From positions 1 through 22,024 of the forward strand of contig MHQM01000023.1 in the NCBI GenBank assembly GCA_001820655.1: DNA of 22,024 nucleotides, given 5' to 3'. How positions within the stretch are numbered: the first letter of the stretch is position 1; each line of letters begins with the position of its first letter. Positions 1 to 5,844 of the stretch are shown piece by piece. The translations under genes were made by a program, and so were the position numbers. Source of the DNA: Candidatus Sungbacteria bacterium RIFCSPHIGHO2_02_FULL_52_23. Its GTDB lineage: Bacteria > Patescibacteriota > Minisyncoccia > Sungbacterales > HO2-52-23. Under the pieces are notes generated by a model. That model saw only the letters and a program-made list of their open reading frames with translations, had not been told where the DNA came from and made no database searches.

Positions 1-1
1 G

Positions 2-319
2 GTAGATTATTTCTTCCGTGCGCCGGACTATGATCCGGAATTATTGCGCTGGAAGCAGATGACACCAGACGCCACCAAAGCAGGACTCAAGCGCTCCGAG
101 GAATTGCTTGCAAAACTCGCAGAATCCGTTTCGCGAGCCGAGCTTGAGGGTGCGTTTTTGGATGCAATCGGAGCAGGGGATAAGGGATCAGTTCTTTGGC
201 CTCTGCGGGTGGCGCTGACGGGGAGAAAAGCATCGCCGGGGCCGTTTGAGGTCATGGAGATATTGGGCGTCAAAGAATCGCTTGCACGGGTGCGTACGGC
301 TATTGAGAAGCTTTCATGA
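2..319 (+). CDS. gltX: Glutamyl-tRNA synthetase, C-terminal part (cut by window edge)
   Basis: This is the last 105 residues of a class I glutamyl-tRNA synthetase, which charges tRNA-Glu in the cytoplasm. The frame is open from base 2, so the start and the HIGH and KMSKS motifs lie outside the window. The visible part is the helical anticodon-binding domain. Its best marker is the segment WPLRVALTGRKASPGPFEV near the C terminus, which is very characteristic of bacterial GltX, followed by a short helix ending in IEKLS. The TGA stop overlaps the next start codon (ATGA, 316-319), so the downstream peptidase gene is probably translated by coupling. TGA as a stop here argues against a code-25 lineage. 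The related GlnRS is unlikely because of the LTGRKASPGPFE signature. Confidence 0.93.
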   Translation, partial: VDYFFRAPDYDPELLRWKQMTPDATKAGLKRSEELLAKLAESVSRAELEGAFLDAIGAGDKGSVLWPLRVALTGRKASPGPFEVMEILGVKESLARVRTAIEKLS

Positions 320-1647
320 AATCTATACTTGCCTTCAAGAAAAGCATCGTCTTTGCCCTGCTTGTTGCGGCGGCTGTTTTGTCTATAGGGTCTCCGACAT
401 ACGCCGAGACCATCAACGATCTGCGCCATGCGATTGATGCCAAGAACAACGAGATCAAAAAGCTTGAAGAGGAAGCGGCAAAGTATCGCAGTGAGATTTC
501 AACACGCCAGGTACAGGCAAAGACACTTAGTGGAGAGCTTGCGCGGATTGACGGCGCGATCGCGCAACTCCGGCGCGAGATCAATGTCACCCAGCAGCAG
601 GTACAAAAAAAAGAGCTTGAAATCCGCCAGCTAGGGCTTGAGATCAAAGACAAGCATGCCGCAACTCTTACTCTGCAGGCGGGGCTTGGCGCAGTCGTCC
701 GTGCGCTCTCCGAGCACGATCGCGAGTCTCTGCTTGCGACACTGGTAAGACACAATAGACTCTCTGCATTTCTCCGGCAATTTGATGACGCGCTACTCCT
801 CCAACAAAAAGTGCTAACGACGATTACAGCCCTGCGTACGCTCCGTGCCGAGCTGGAAGGGCAAAAGACCGATGCCGAAAAAAAGCAGGCGGAGCTTAAG
901 TACCTTCAGCAGACTCTCGGCGGCCAGCGCACGATTCAGGAGGGAGAGAAGAAGACGCGCAGTGAACTCCTGCTTGCCACAAAAAATCAGGAAAAAGAGT
1001 ATCAGAAACTGCTTGCGCAAAGCGAAGCAAAGCGCGCCGCGCTGGAGGACGAAATACGAGGCATTGAAGAGAAAATCCGCGTGACCATTGATCCGTCGTC
1101 TCTGCCATCCAAGGGTACCGGCGTGCTCGGATATCCTCTGCCTGCTGTTGCGCTTGGGCCCTGTGCTAAGACTCTGAAGCAAGACCCGTATACCAATTGT
1201 GTGACGCAGTACTTCGGCAATACATCATTTGCCGCCATCGGCGCCTACAACGGCAAAGGACACAATGGCCTTGATTTCCGCGCGGATATCGGGACATCGG
1301 TATTTGCAAGTGAGAGAGGAGTCGTCACGGCGGTCGGGGATACGGATCTCGGGTGCCGCCGTGCGTCATACGGCAAATGGATTTTGATCAAACACCCCAA
1401 TAATCTGTCCACGCTCTATACGCATCTCTCGGCAATTACGGTGGTCGCGGGGGAGGATATGGATCGCGCCTCGCGGATCGGATATTCGGGCATGACGGGA
1501 TATGCCACGGGGCCGCATCTGCATTTTACCGTTTTTGCAACGCAGGGCGTCCAAGTACAGGATATCCGCTCAAAAGTATGCGGCCGCATGATGACTCTGC
1601 CTGTTGCGGCTCTCAACAGCTACCTCAACCCGCTGGATTATTTATAA
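316..1647 (+). CDS. Secreted coiled-coil M23 metallopeptidase (murein hydrolase/activator, EnvC/NlpD-like)
   Basis: 443 residues. A signal peptide or anchor covers residues 1-30 (KK, hydrophobic core, then PTYA before ETIND). Residues 31 to about 255 are rich in E, K, Q and A in heptads and form a long coiled coil, as in EnvC-type proteins. The C-terminal domain (about 290-430) is M23/LytM: the zinc ligands are all present as H316xxxD320 and H401-L-H403, so an active peptidoglycan endopeptidase is plausible, unlike degenerate EnvC activators. Four cysteines in the catalytic half (GPCAK, TNCVT, LGCRR, KVCGR) could form disulfides outside the cell. The start overlaps the gltX stop. Likely role: cell-wall remodelling or division, inferred from family. 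The gene ends 16 nt before a 40-bp palindrome. Confidence 0.88.
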   Translation: MKSILAFKKSIVFALLVAAAVLSIGSPTYAETINDLRHAIDAKNNEIKKLEEEAAKYRSEISTRQVQAKTLSGELARIDGAIAQLRREINVTQQQVQKKELEIRQLGLEIKDKHAATLTLQAGLGAVVRALSEHDRESLLATLVRHNRLSAFLRQFDDALLLQQKVLTTITALRTLRAELEGQKTDAEKKQAELKYLQQTLGGQRTIQEGEKKTRSELLLATKNQEKEYQKLLAQSEAKRAALEDEIRGIEEKIRVTIDPSSLPSKGTGVLGYPLPAVALGPCAKTLKQDPYTNCVTQYFGNTSFAAIGAYNGKGHNGLDFRADIGTSVFASERGVVTAVGDTDLGCRRASYGKWILIKHPNNLSTLYTHLSAITVVAGEDMDRASRIGYSGMTGYATGPHLHFTVFATQGVQVQDIRSKVCGRMMTLPVAALNSYLNPLDYL

Positions 1648-1663
1648 AAATCATGAATTTCCA

Positions 1664-1703
1664 AATCCCTCTCTTACTTACGATCGTAAGTAAGAGAGGG
1701 ATT
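1664..1703. repeat. 40-bp perfect palindrome between convergent genes
   Basis: The two 20-nt halves are exact reverse complements around 1683/1684, with TACGATCGTA at the centre. It lies between the M23 gene (+) and the xer gene (-), where a two-way terminator would be expected. No U-tract follows on either strand, unlike the other terminators in this window. It shares its 10-bp core, length and setting with the palindrome at 4287-4326. Confidence 0.9.
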
Positions 1704-1736
1704 CTGATGCGTGCACATACTTTTTATGCGGATTAT

Positions 1737-2684
1737 TCATAACTTATTACCGCCATGAAATTGTTTGTGAATATCTCTCAAGCGCTTTGATGTTACGTGC
1801 GTATAGACTTGTGTTGTGCCGATGTGTCTATGGCCGAGAAATTCTTGCACCATACGGATATCCACTCCATTATTGAGCAAGTCTGTGGCAAAACTATGCC
1901 GGAGAGTGTGGGGAGTTGCAAGAACCGGAATCCCGGAAATCTTGGCGTACTTTTGGACAAGCAGTTCAACGCCTCGTACGCTCAAGCGTAGAGAGTCATC
2001 GTTTGGGCCCTTGAAACGCGTAAAAAGCGCTTTATCGTCGTCGGTTCTTGTCTCAAGATATTTCTTAACCCAGTATAACGCTCGTTCGGAAAAATAAACC
2101 GTTCGCGGATAATTACCCTTGCCGATTACGCTCATTTCAAAATCATTTTTTCCTTTGGCACCCGCCAGATGTTTGCGGTCAAGCGCAACAAGTTCTGCAA
2201 CGCGCAAACCCGTGCTGAAGAGCGTTTCCAAAATAGCTCTGTCGCGTAATCCGGTATCTGTCTTCTCGTTAGGAGAGGTGAGCAATGCTTCTAATTGTTC
2301 CAATTGCAAAAATTTAACTTGTCGCTCGCGCCGCTCTTTTGGCAGTTTAATTTTTTCTGTCGGCAGGCAGGGGATACTCTTTTCATGAAAGTAGCCCAGC
2401 AAGCCTCGCAGAGCAATCAAATAACGGCTTTGTGTAGAAGGGTTCAGGCCGAGTGATGTTTTTCGCGTCTGATTTCGGAGACGCGACAGCCAGACGCGGT
2501 ATTGCCAAATATGATCTTCGGTCAAATTCTGTGGTTCAAGATTTTCTAGGCTATTTTTTCTAAGCCATATAAAAAACTGCTCCAGGAATCGGGTATAATT
2601 CTTTCCTGTGGTAGGGGAAAGACCTTTCTCCACCTCACAGTACTCAATGAAGTCATTTCTATACTGTATAATTGATTTTGGCAT
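1737..2684 (-). CDS. xerA: Tyrosine recombinase, XerC/XerD/XerA type
   Basis: 315 residues, normal for a Xer recombinase. Residues 1-100 are the SAM-like core-binding domain. The catalytic domain carries the full set: R161 (GLRVAEL), K189 (IGKGN), H259xxR262 (HTLRHSF), H285 (LGH) and the nucleophile Y294 (QVYTHV). No other recombinase is visible, so it may act alone in chromosome dimer resolution (XerA/XerH style), but an integrase role cannot be excluded. The ATG at 2684 is supported by a TATAAT promoter 21 nt upstream; no Shine-Dalgarno is seen. The gene looks more AT-rich than its neighbours, a weak hint of separate ancestry. The symbol is a family guess. Confidence 0.88.
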   Translation of the reverse strand: MPKSIIQYRNDFIEYCEVEKGLSPTTGKNYTRFLEQFFIWLRKNSLENLEPQNLTEDHIWQYRVWLSRLRNQTRKTSLGLNPSTQSRYLIALRGLLGYFHEKSIPCLPTEKIKLPKERRERQVKFLQLEQLEALLTSPNEKTDTGLRDRAILETLFSTGLRVAELVALDRKHLAGAKGKNDFEMSVIGKGNYPRTVYFSERALYWVKKYLETRTDDDKALFTRFKGPNDDSLRLSVRGVELLVQKYAKISGIPVLATPHTLRHSFATDLLNNGVDIRMVQEFLGHRHIGTTQVYTHVTSKRLRDIHKQFHGGNKL

Positions 2685-2705
2685 ATGATACTACGCTTTA
2701 CCTAC

Positions 2706-2734
2706 ATTATACGAAGTATGAGATAAAATGAAAA
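2706..2734 (-). promoter_or_regulatory. Promoter of the xer gene
   Basis: On the minus strand a perfect TATAAT (2711-2706) lies 17 nt after TTTTCA (2734-2729). Predicted start of transcription is about 2699, leaving a leader of about 15 nt. The -35 overlaps the tail of the upstream terminator. Confidence 0.65.
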
Positions 2735-2757
2735 GGCGGGGTTTTCCACACCCGCCT
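2724..2757 (-). terminator. Rho-independent terminator of the 64-residue gene
   Basis: A 7-bp stem AGGCGGG/CCCGCCT (2734-2740 with 2751-2757) and 10-nt loop are followed on the minus strand by TTTTCATTTTA. It lies 28 nt after the stop of the 2786-2980 gene and directly before the xer promoter. Confidence 0.7.
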
Positions 2758-2785
2758 ATATTCTCCCCTGCGCTATGGGCATTGC

Positions 2786-2980
2786 TTATGCCCGTGTGTT
2801 GATAATGAACTGCAAGTCTCCGGCACCCAAGCGCTCTGATGCCAAAATCGCTTCTGTGATATGCCGATGCTGTTCATGGAGGAGCACCATCGCGGCCTCA
2901 AACCGCAGACGTTCCGGCGAATCCGGCTCATGCCAACGGGCGAATCCCCTCTCGATCCTTTCCCGAGTACTTTGGTCCAT
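2786..2980 (-). CDS. Small hypothetical protein, 64 residues
   Basis: I do not recognise this protein. It is charged and predicted helical (MDQSTRERIERGFARWHEP at the N terminus), with no membrane segment or cysteine. The ATG at 2980 is preferred over one at 3001 because AAAGGAG lies 11 nt upstream of it, and because the likely promoter (-10 at 3010-3015) would start transcription almost on the earlier ATG. A terminator follows. It has its own promoter, Shine-Dalgarno and terminator, which argues that it is real. It is divergent from the nuclease gene at 3043 and could share control with it. Confidence 0.6.
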   Translation of the reverse strand: MDQSTRERIERGFARWHEPDSPERLRFEAAMVLLHEQHRHITEAILASERLGAGDLQFIINTRA

Positions 2981-3004
2981 CGCGCGTATATCTCCTTTCA
3001 TATT

Positions 3005-3033
3005 TTGAAATTATATGAAAAAAGTTCTACAAT
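3005..3033 (+). promoter_or_regulatory. Promoter of the nuclease gene (leaderless)
   Basis: TTGAAA (3005-3010), 17 nt, TACAAT (3028-3033). Transcription would start at about 3040, 3 nt before the ATG, so the mRNA is probably leaderless. Its -35 overlaps the -10 of the divergent promoter at 3010-3015. Confidence 0.65.
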
Positions 3034-3039
3034 AGTCAT
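3010..3039 (-). promoter_or_regulatory. Promoter of the 64-residue gene
   Basis: Minus-strand TATAAT (3015-3010), with a weaker -35 (ATGACT, 3039-3034) 18 nt upstream. It is interleaved with the nuclease promoter, so the two may compete for polymerase. Confidence 0.5.
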
Positions 3040-3042
3040 ACC

Positions 3043-4287
3043 ATGCGAACATCATATTCGGCAATAGATACATATCTCCAGTGTCCCCAGCGGTATAAGT
3101 TTCAGGAGATAGATAAGATCAGGATGCCCAAGTCACGGGAGGCGATTTTCGGCTCGCTCGTGCATGACACCCTGCAGTTTATGTTTTCGCAGACGCCTCT
3201 CTTCCCCACTCTGGACGAGGTGGTCGGGTATTTTCGTGAGCACTGGCCTGCAAGTGAGACGTTTCTTGCGGAAATCAAAAATGATCCGATGAAGCGCGCG
3301 TGGAGCGAAGACGAGCAGAAACTGTTTTTTGAGGAAGGCGTCCGCATGCTCAAGAAGTTTTATGAGAAAAACGCGCCGTGGAATTATATCGTGGTGGATC
3401 TTGAGTCGCGCTTTGAAGTGGCTCTCACGGATGACAAAACCGGCGAGACCCATATTCTGGCCGGCATCATTGACCGGATAGACAAGCTCCCCGACGACAC
3501 CTATGAGATCATTGACTACAAGACGGGCAAGCGCATGCCTTCGCAGTCGGCACTCAATCGCAATCTCCAGCTCTCACTCTACTCGCTCGGCCTGCAGAAT
3601 CGCTGGCCGCATCTGAAACCCGAAGACATTAAATTGAGTCTCTATTTTCTGAAGCACGGGGAGAAATTGACGGCCAAACCCGCACCTGATGCGACGGAGA
3701 AGATCAAGAGGCATATCTTAAAGACGGTTGCCGAGATTCAGGAAAAGATACGAGAGAATAAGCCCTTTGAACCAATGCCAAGTGTGCTGTGCAACTGGTG
3801 CGGGTATCGGCCGATGTGTCCTGCGTGGAAGCATTTGTACAAGAACCGCGACGCGGGAATCCCAAATCAAGTTGAGGCGGATAAGGAGATCAATGAATAT
3901 CTGGGGCTGAAAAAATCTCTGAAACGGGCCGAGGGCCGACTTGATGAATTGCAGGACAGGATCAAGGCTTATATGGTGCAGGAGGGCCTGACGCGTGTCT
4001 TTGGAGACGAGGGATATCTGACACAAAAGACCCAACAGCGCTATGAATACGAGACCGAGAAAGTAAAAGCCCTGCTTTCCCCTTTTGGCAAATGGGAGGA
4101 TGTGCTGGATCTGGACTCTGCGAGATTGAAAAAGACACTTTCGGAAGTGCCGGAGGATGTGCGGCTTGCAGTGGAGGAAGCGCGGGTTGTCTCCAAAGAG
4201 TACGTCGTGATGACTTCCTCTCTGAAAAAAATCAAAGCCGCGGAAGACGCGACTGAAGAAGACCGCCACGAATCGGCATCAATCTGA
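3043..4287 (+). CDS. Fe-S PD-(D/E)XK exonuclease (RecB/Cas4/AddB-nuclease family)
   Basis: 414 residues. It opens with the family hallmark SYSAIDTYLQCPQRYKF, then H41 (GSLVHDTL), D144 (GIIDRID) and D158-Y-K160 (IIDYKTGK), the nuclease active site. C14 with C250-x2-C253-x5-C259 (LCNWCGYRPMCPAW) matches the spaced four-cysteine 4Fe-4S clasp of AddB, Cas4 and related nucleases. Residues after about 280 form an extra charged, coiled-coil-prone tail. No helicase or cas gene is adjacent, so the partner is unknown; a role in DNA end processing or repair is inferred. The promoter gives an essentially leaderless mRNA. The TGA stop abuts a 40-bp palindrome. Confidence 0.85.
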   Translation: MRTSYSAIDTYLQCPQRYKFQEIDKIRMPKSREAIFGSLVHDTLQFMFSQTPLFPTLDEVVGYFREHWPASETFLAEIKNDPMKRAWSEDEQKLFFEEGVRMLKKFYEKNAPWNYIVVDLESRFEVALTDDKTGETHILAGIIDRIDKLPDDTYEIIDYKTGKRMPSQSALNRNLQLSLYSLGLQNRWPHLKPEDIKLSLYFLKHGEKLTAKPAPDATEKIKRHILKTVAEIQEKIRENKPFEPMPSVLCNWCGYRPMCPAWKHLYKNRDAGIPNQVEADKEINEYLGLKKSLKRAEGRLDELQDRIKAYMVQEGLTRVFGDEGYLTQKTQQRYEYETEKVKALLSPFGKWEDVLDLDSARLKKTLSEVPEDVRLAVEEARVVSKEYVVMTSSLKKIKAAEDATEEDRHESASI

Positions 4288-4326
4288 ATTCGGCCTATAA
4301 CTACGATCGTAGTTATAGGCCGAATT
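4287..4326. repeat. Second 40-bp perfect palindrome between convergent genes
   Basis: Exact palindrome centred at 4306/4307, beginning on the last base of the nuclease stop codon. The centre is again TACGATCGTA. It separates the nuclease (+) from a minus-strand gene ending at 4353. No U-tract is present on either side. Confidence 0.9.
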
Positions 4327-4352
4327 GGTGGTTGGAGGCGTTCTTATCAGAT

Positions 4353-4760
4353 TTAGAGTCCGGGACAGTTTGCCGCGGGTGCGAGTCCCCTGCTCTTTGC
4401 CTCTTCCTCTGTCTCAAACCATATCTTGTTTGCGTCTTTGATCCGCGCGGCTCCGGAGCAGGACGGGAGGTAATAGTATTTACCAGATTTGGATGCGACG
4501 AAGCGTCCTTGCCATGCCGGATTTTGTGGTTTTGAATCAGGAAGACGTTCTTTACTGTCTATATCGCTGTTGCTTCCATAATTCATAATTCCTGCTTCTT
4601 GATTCGTGACCGTAATAGGCTCTTTTTCGGGCCATATGGCGGACAGGCGGCCCAAACCGAAGCTCCCAAGGCCTACGCAAAAGATAATGCCTGCCGTAAA
4701 AAGATCGCCTTTGTTTGTCTTACACCACCCTTTGACTTTTTCGTAAGATTCGGCTATCAT
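4353..4760 (-). CDS. Membrane-anchored protein with Ada-type cysteine-pair domain
   Basis: 135 residues. One hydrophobic segment near residues 21-37 (LFTAGIIFCVGLGSFGLG) anchors the protein. A polar linker follows. The C-terminal 50 residues match the pattern of the Ada metal-binding-like domain: KYYYLPSCSGAARIK, then N-x-I-W-F, EEAKSRG and a final NCPGL. The classic Ada zinc site uses four cysteines; only the C of PSCSG and the C of NCPG are seen here, so metal binding may be lost or shared. The likely orientation is domain outside. Function unknown. It is divergent from rpmA across a 17-bp inverted repeat. Confidence 0.65.
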   Translation of the reverse strand: MIAESYEKVKGWCKTNKGDLFTAGIIFCVGLGSFGLGRLSAIWPEKEPITVTNQEAGIMNYGSNSDIDSKERLPDSKPQNPAWQGRFVASKSGKYYYLPSCSGAARIKDANKIWFETEEEAKSRGLAPAANCPGL

Positions 4761-4772
4761 ATAGAAAATTAA

Positions 4773-4801
4773 TTGAATGGCATCCCGCCCTTTACTATAG
4801 T
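4773..4801 (+). promoter_or_regulatory. Likely rpmA promoter
   Basis: TTGAAT (4773-4778), 17 nt, TATAGT (4796-4801), with a transcription start at about 4808. Almost the whole spacer is the left arm of the 17-bp inverted repeat at 4780-4847. Confidence 0.5.
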
Positions 4802-4847
4802 ACTTTCATCTTGGAACAAAGTTATAAAGGAGTAAAGGGCGGGATGC
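4780..4847. repeat. 17-bp perfect inverted repeat over the rpmA promoter
   Basis: GCATCCCGCCCTTTACT (4780-4796) is exactly repeated in inverted form at 4831-4847, with 34 nt between. One arm lies between the -35 and -10, the other in the early leader. It could be a split operator or an RNA stem. Confidence 0.85.
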
Positions 4848-4848
4848 T

Positions 4849-4902
4849 CATGTTTGTAGTGAAATTTCCTTCGCTACAAGCTCGTAAATTTCGACAAACA
4901 TG
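4849..4902 (+). promoter_or_regulatory. rpmA leader hairpin that covers the start codon
   Basis: CATGTTTGT (4849-4857) pairs perfectly with ACAAACATG (4894-4902), which contains the rpmA ATG. Inside it GAAATTT (4861-4867) pairs with AAATTTC (4886-4892). The predicted 16-bp two-part stem would hide the start codon, suggesting translational control of L27. Confidence 0.6.
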
Positions 4903-5178
4903 GCACATACTAAATCCGCGGGCGCGGCCAAATACGGGCGCGACTCGCAGCCAAAATATCTTGGCGTTAAAAAATCAGACGGAGAGGTCGTAAAAATCGG
5001 AGACATCGTCATCCGCCAGCGAGGCACGAAATATATCCCGGGCGACGGCATTCGGCGCGGGGGCGATGATACCCTGTACGCGATCCGCCAAGGGGTAGTG
5101 AAATTCCGGACCGTTGCAAGACAGAAATTTGACGGATCACGGCGGTCTGCCAAGGCCGTGAGTGTCGTGTCGGCGTAG
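4900..5178 (+). CDS. rpmA: 50S ribosomal protein bL27
   Basis: 92 residues, full length for bL27, which sits near the peptidyl transferase centre. The N terminus MAHTKSAGAAKYGRDSQPK aligns with the classical MAHKKAGGSTRNGRDS start, and RGTKYIPGDGIRRGGDDTLYA matches the conserved RQRGTKFHPG..VGxGxDHTLFA block. It needs no N-terminal cleavage (no Firmicutes-type propeptide). The usual partner rplU is not adjacent. No Shine-Dalgarno precedes the ATG. Instead, AAAGGAG at 4826-4832 stands 11 nt before an out-of-frame ATG at 4844, whose reading frame runs 49 codons into rpmA. The start codon lies inside a stable leader stem. Confidence 0.95.
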   Translation: MAHTKSAGAAKYGRDSQPKYLGVKKSDGEVVKIGDIVIRQRGTKYIPGDGIRRGGDDTLYAIRQGVVKFRTVARQKFDGSRRSAKAVSVVSA

Positions 5179-5228
5179 GCACGATAAAGTGGTACGAAGG
5201 GAGCCCTCATATTTTGGGGAGGTGTATT

Positions 5229-5579
5229 TTGAAAATTGATAAGACGCGTATTGAGCAATTCATACGGGAAAAAGTGGAAGTTGACACTCTGACGGATGCC
5301 CAGATCGCCCGCCAACTCAATGTGGGGATATCTACGATCTCACATTGGCGGAATAAGTTTAACATCAAACCGGCAAATAAGTTCAAAAGGAACTTTAAGG
5401 AGAGGTATGGCCCCGATGCGTTGGAGAAATTTCATCGGATGATCCGAAATGAGGCGACGTTACAGGAGATCGCTACAGATTTCGGATTCAGCCGCGAATA
5501 CGCTCGGCAGGTGCATAATCAGCTCTATCAGAAGAGCTATTCGGAATACCTGCGGCATGGAGGAAGGCGGCTAAGGTAG
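5229..5579 (+). CDS. Small protein with two helix-turn-helix motifs
   Basis: 116 residues if started at TTG 5229. That start is chosen because GGGGAGGTG lies at 5216-5224, just upstream; a frame extension to TTG 5214 would put the Shine-Dalgarno inside the gene. The first HTH is TDAQIARQLNVGISTISHW, a clear resolvase/phage-repressor style helix pair. The second, TLQEIATDFGFSREYARQV, resembles sigma-70 region 4 (IAxxFGxSRExxRQ). It is basic throughout and ends RHGGRRLR. DNA binding is well supported; target and role are unknown. It follows rpmA by 50 nt in the same direction and ends in a good terminator, so it may be co-transcribed. Confidence 0.75.
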   Translation: MKIDKTRIEQFIREKVEVDTLTDAQIARQLNVGISTISHWRNKFNIKPANKFKRNFKERYGPDALEKFHRMIRNEATLQEIATDFGFSREYARQVHNQLYQKSYSEYLRHGGRRLR

Positions 5580-5596
5580 AGTAAGTGTGCATAGTG

Positions 5597-5625
5597 AGCC
5601 GCTCTTACAAGAGCGGCTTTGCATT
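5597..5625 (+). terminator. Rho-independent terminator after the double-HTH gene
   Basis: AGCCGCTCTT (5597-5606) pairs perfectly with AAGAGCGGCT (5609-5618), followed by TTGCATTTC. It ends the rpmA-HTH transcript 18 nt after the stop. Confidence 0.8.
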
Positions 5626-5643
5626 TCTGCGGGGATGAGCTAT

Positions 5644-5844
5644 TAGACCTACTGCGTAAAGATTATCTGCTACAATTTCCAGATTTCGGAGACGGGGCAT
5701 CCCGCTATGCGGGAACGCCTCGCGTCTGTCCTACGGCTTTGTAAAAATTTTTCAACATATACACCGTATATGCTTCAAAATTTTTACTGCGCCTCGCTCA
5801 AAATCTGAAGATTTCGCGACGAAAATAATTAATCAGTAGGTCTA
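5644..5844. repeat. Long foldback element, copy A
   Basis: A 201-nt imperfect palindrome bounded by TAGACCTACTG and CAGTAGGTCTA. Inner arms also pair: CAGATTTCG near the left with AAATCTG near the right, and GTAAAAATTTTTCAACATATAC with the mirrored TATATGCTTCAAAATTTTTAC around the centre. Compared with copy B (10892-11048, inverted relative to this one) it carries roughly 40 extra bases including the small hairpin CCCGC-TAT-GCGGG. The right terminus contains the pyrG stop codon. No coding capacity; it may act as terminator or non-autonomous mobile repeat. Confidence 0.85.

Noticed and set aside
555..725. GCGATCGC/CGATCG words as cyanobacterial HIP1-like sites
   Set aside because: They are few, lie in coding sequence and nothing else suggests a cyanobacterium.
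2686..2721. loxP-like half site (TACATTATACGAAGT) with an imperfect mirrored arm directly upstream of the recombinase gene
   Set aside because: The matching stretch is the TATAAT promoter of the xer gene read on the other strand; the second arm matches only 10 of 13 positions and the spacer is not 8 nt.
2775..3008. 77-codon plus-strand frame opposite the 64-residue gene
   Set aside because: No promoter or Shine-Dalgarno, while the minus-strand gene has both plus a terminator.
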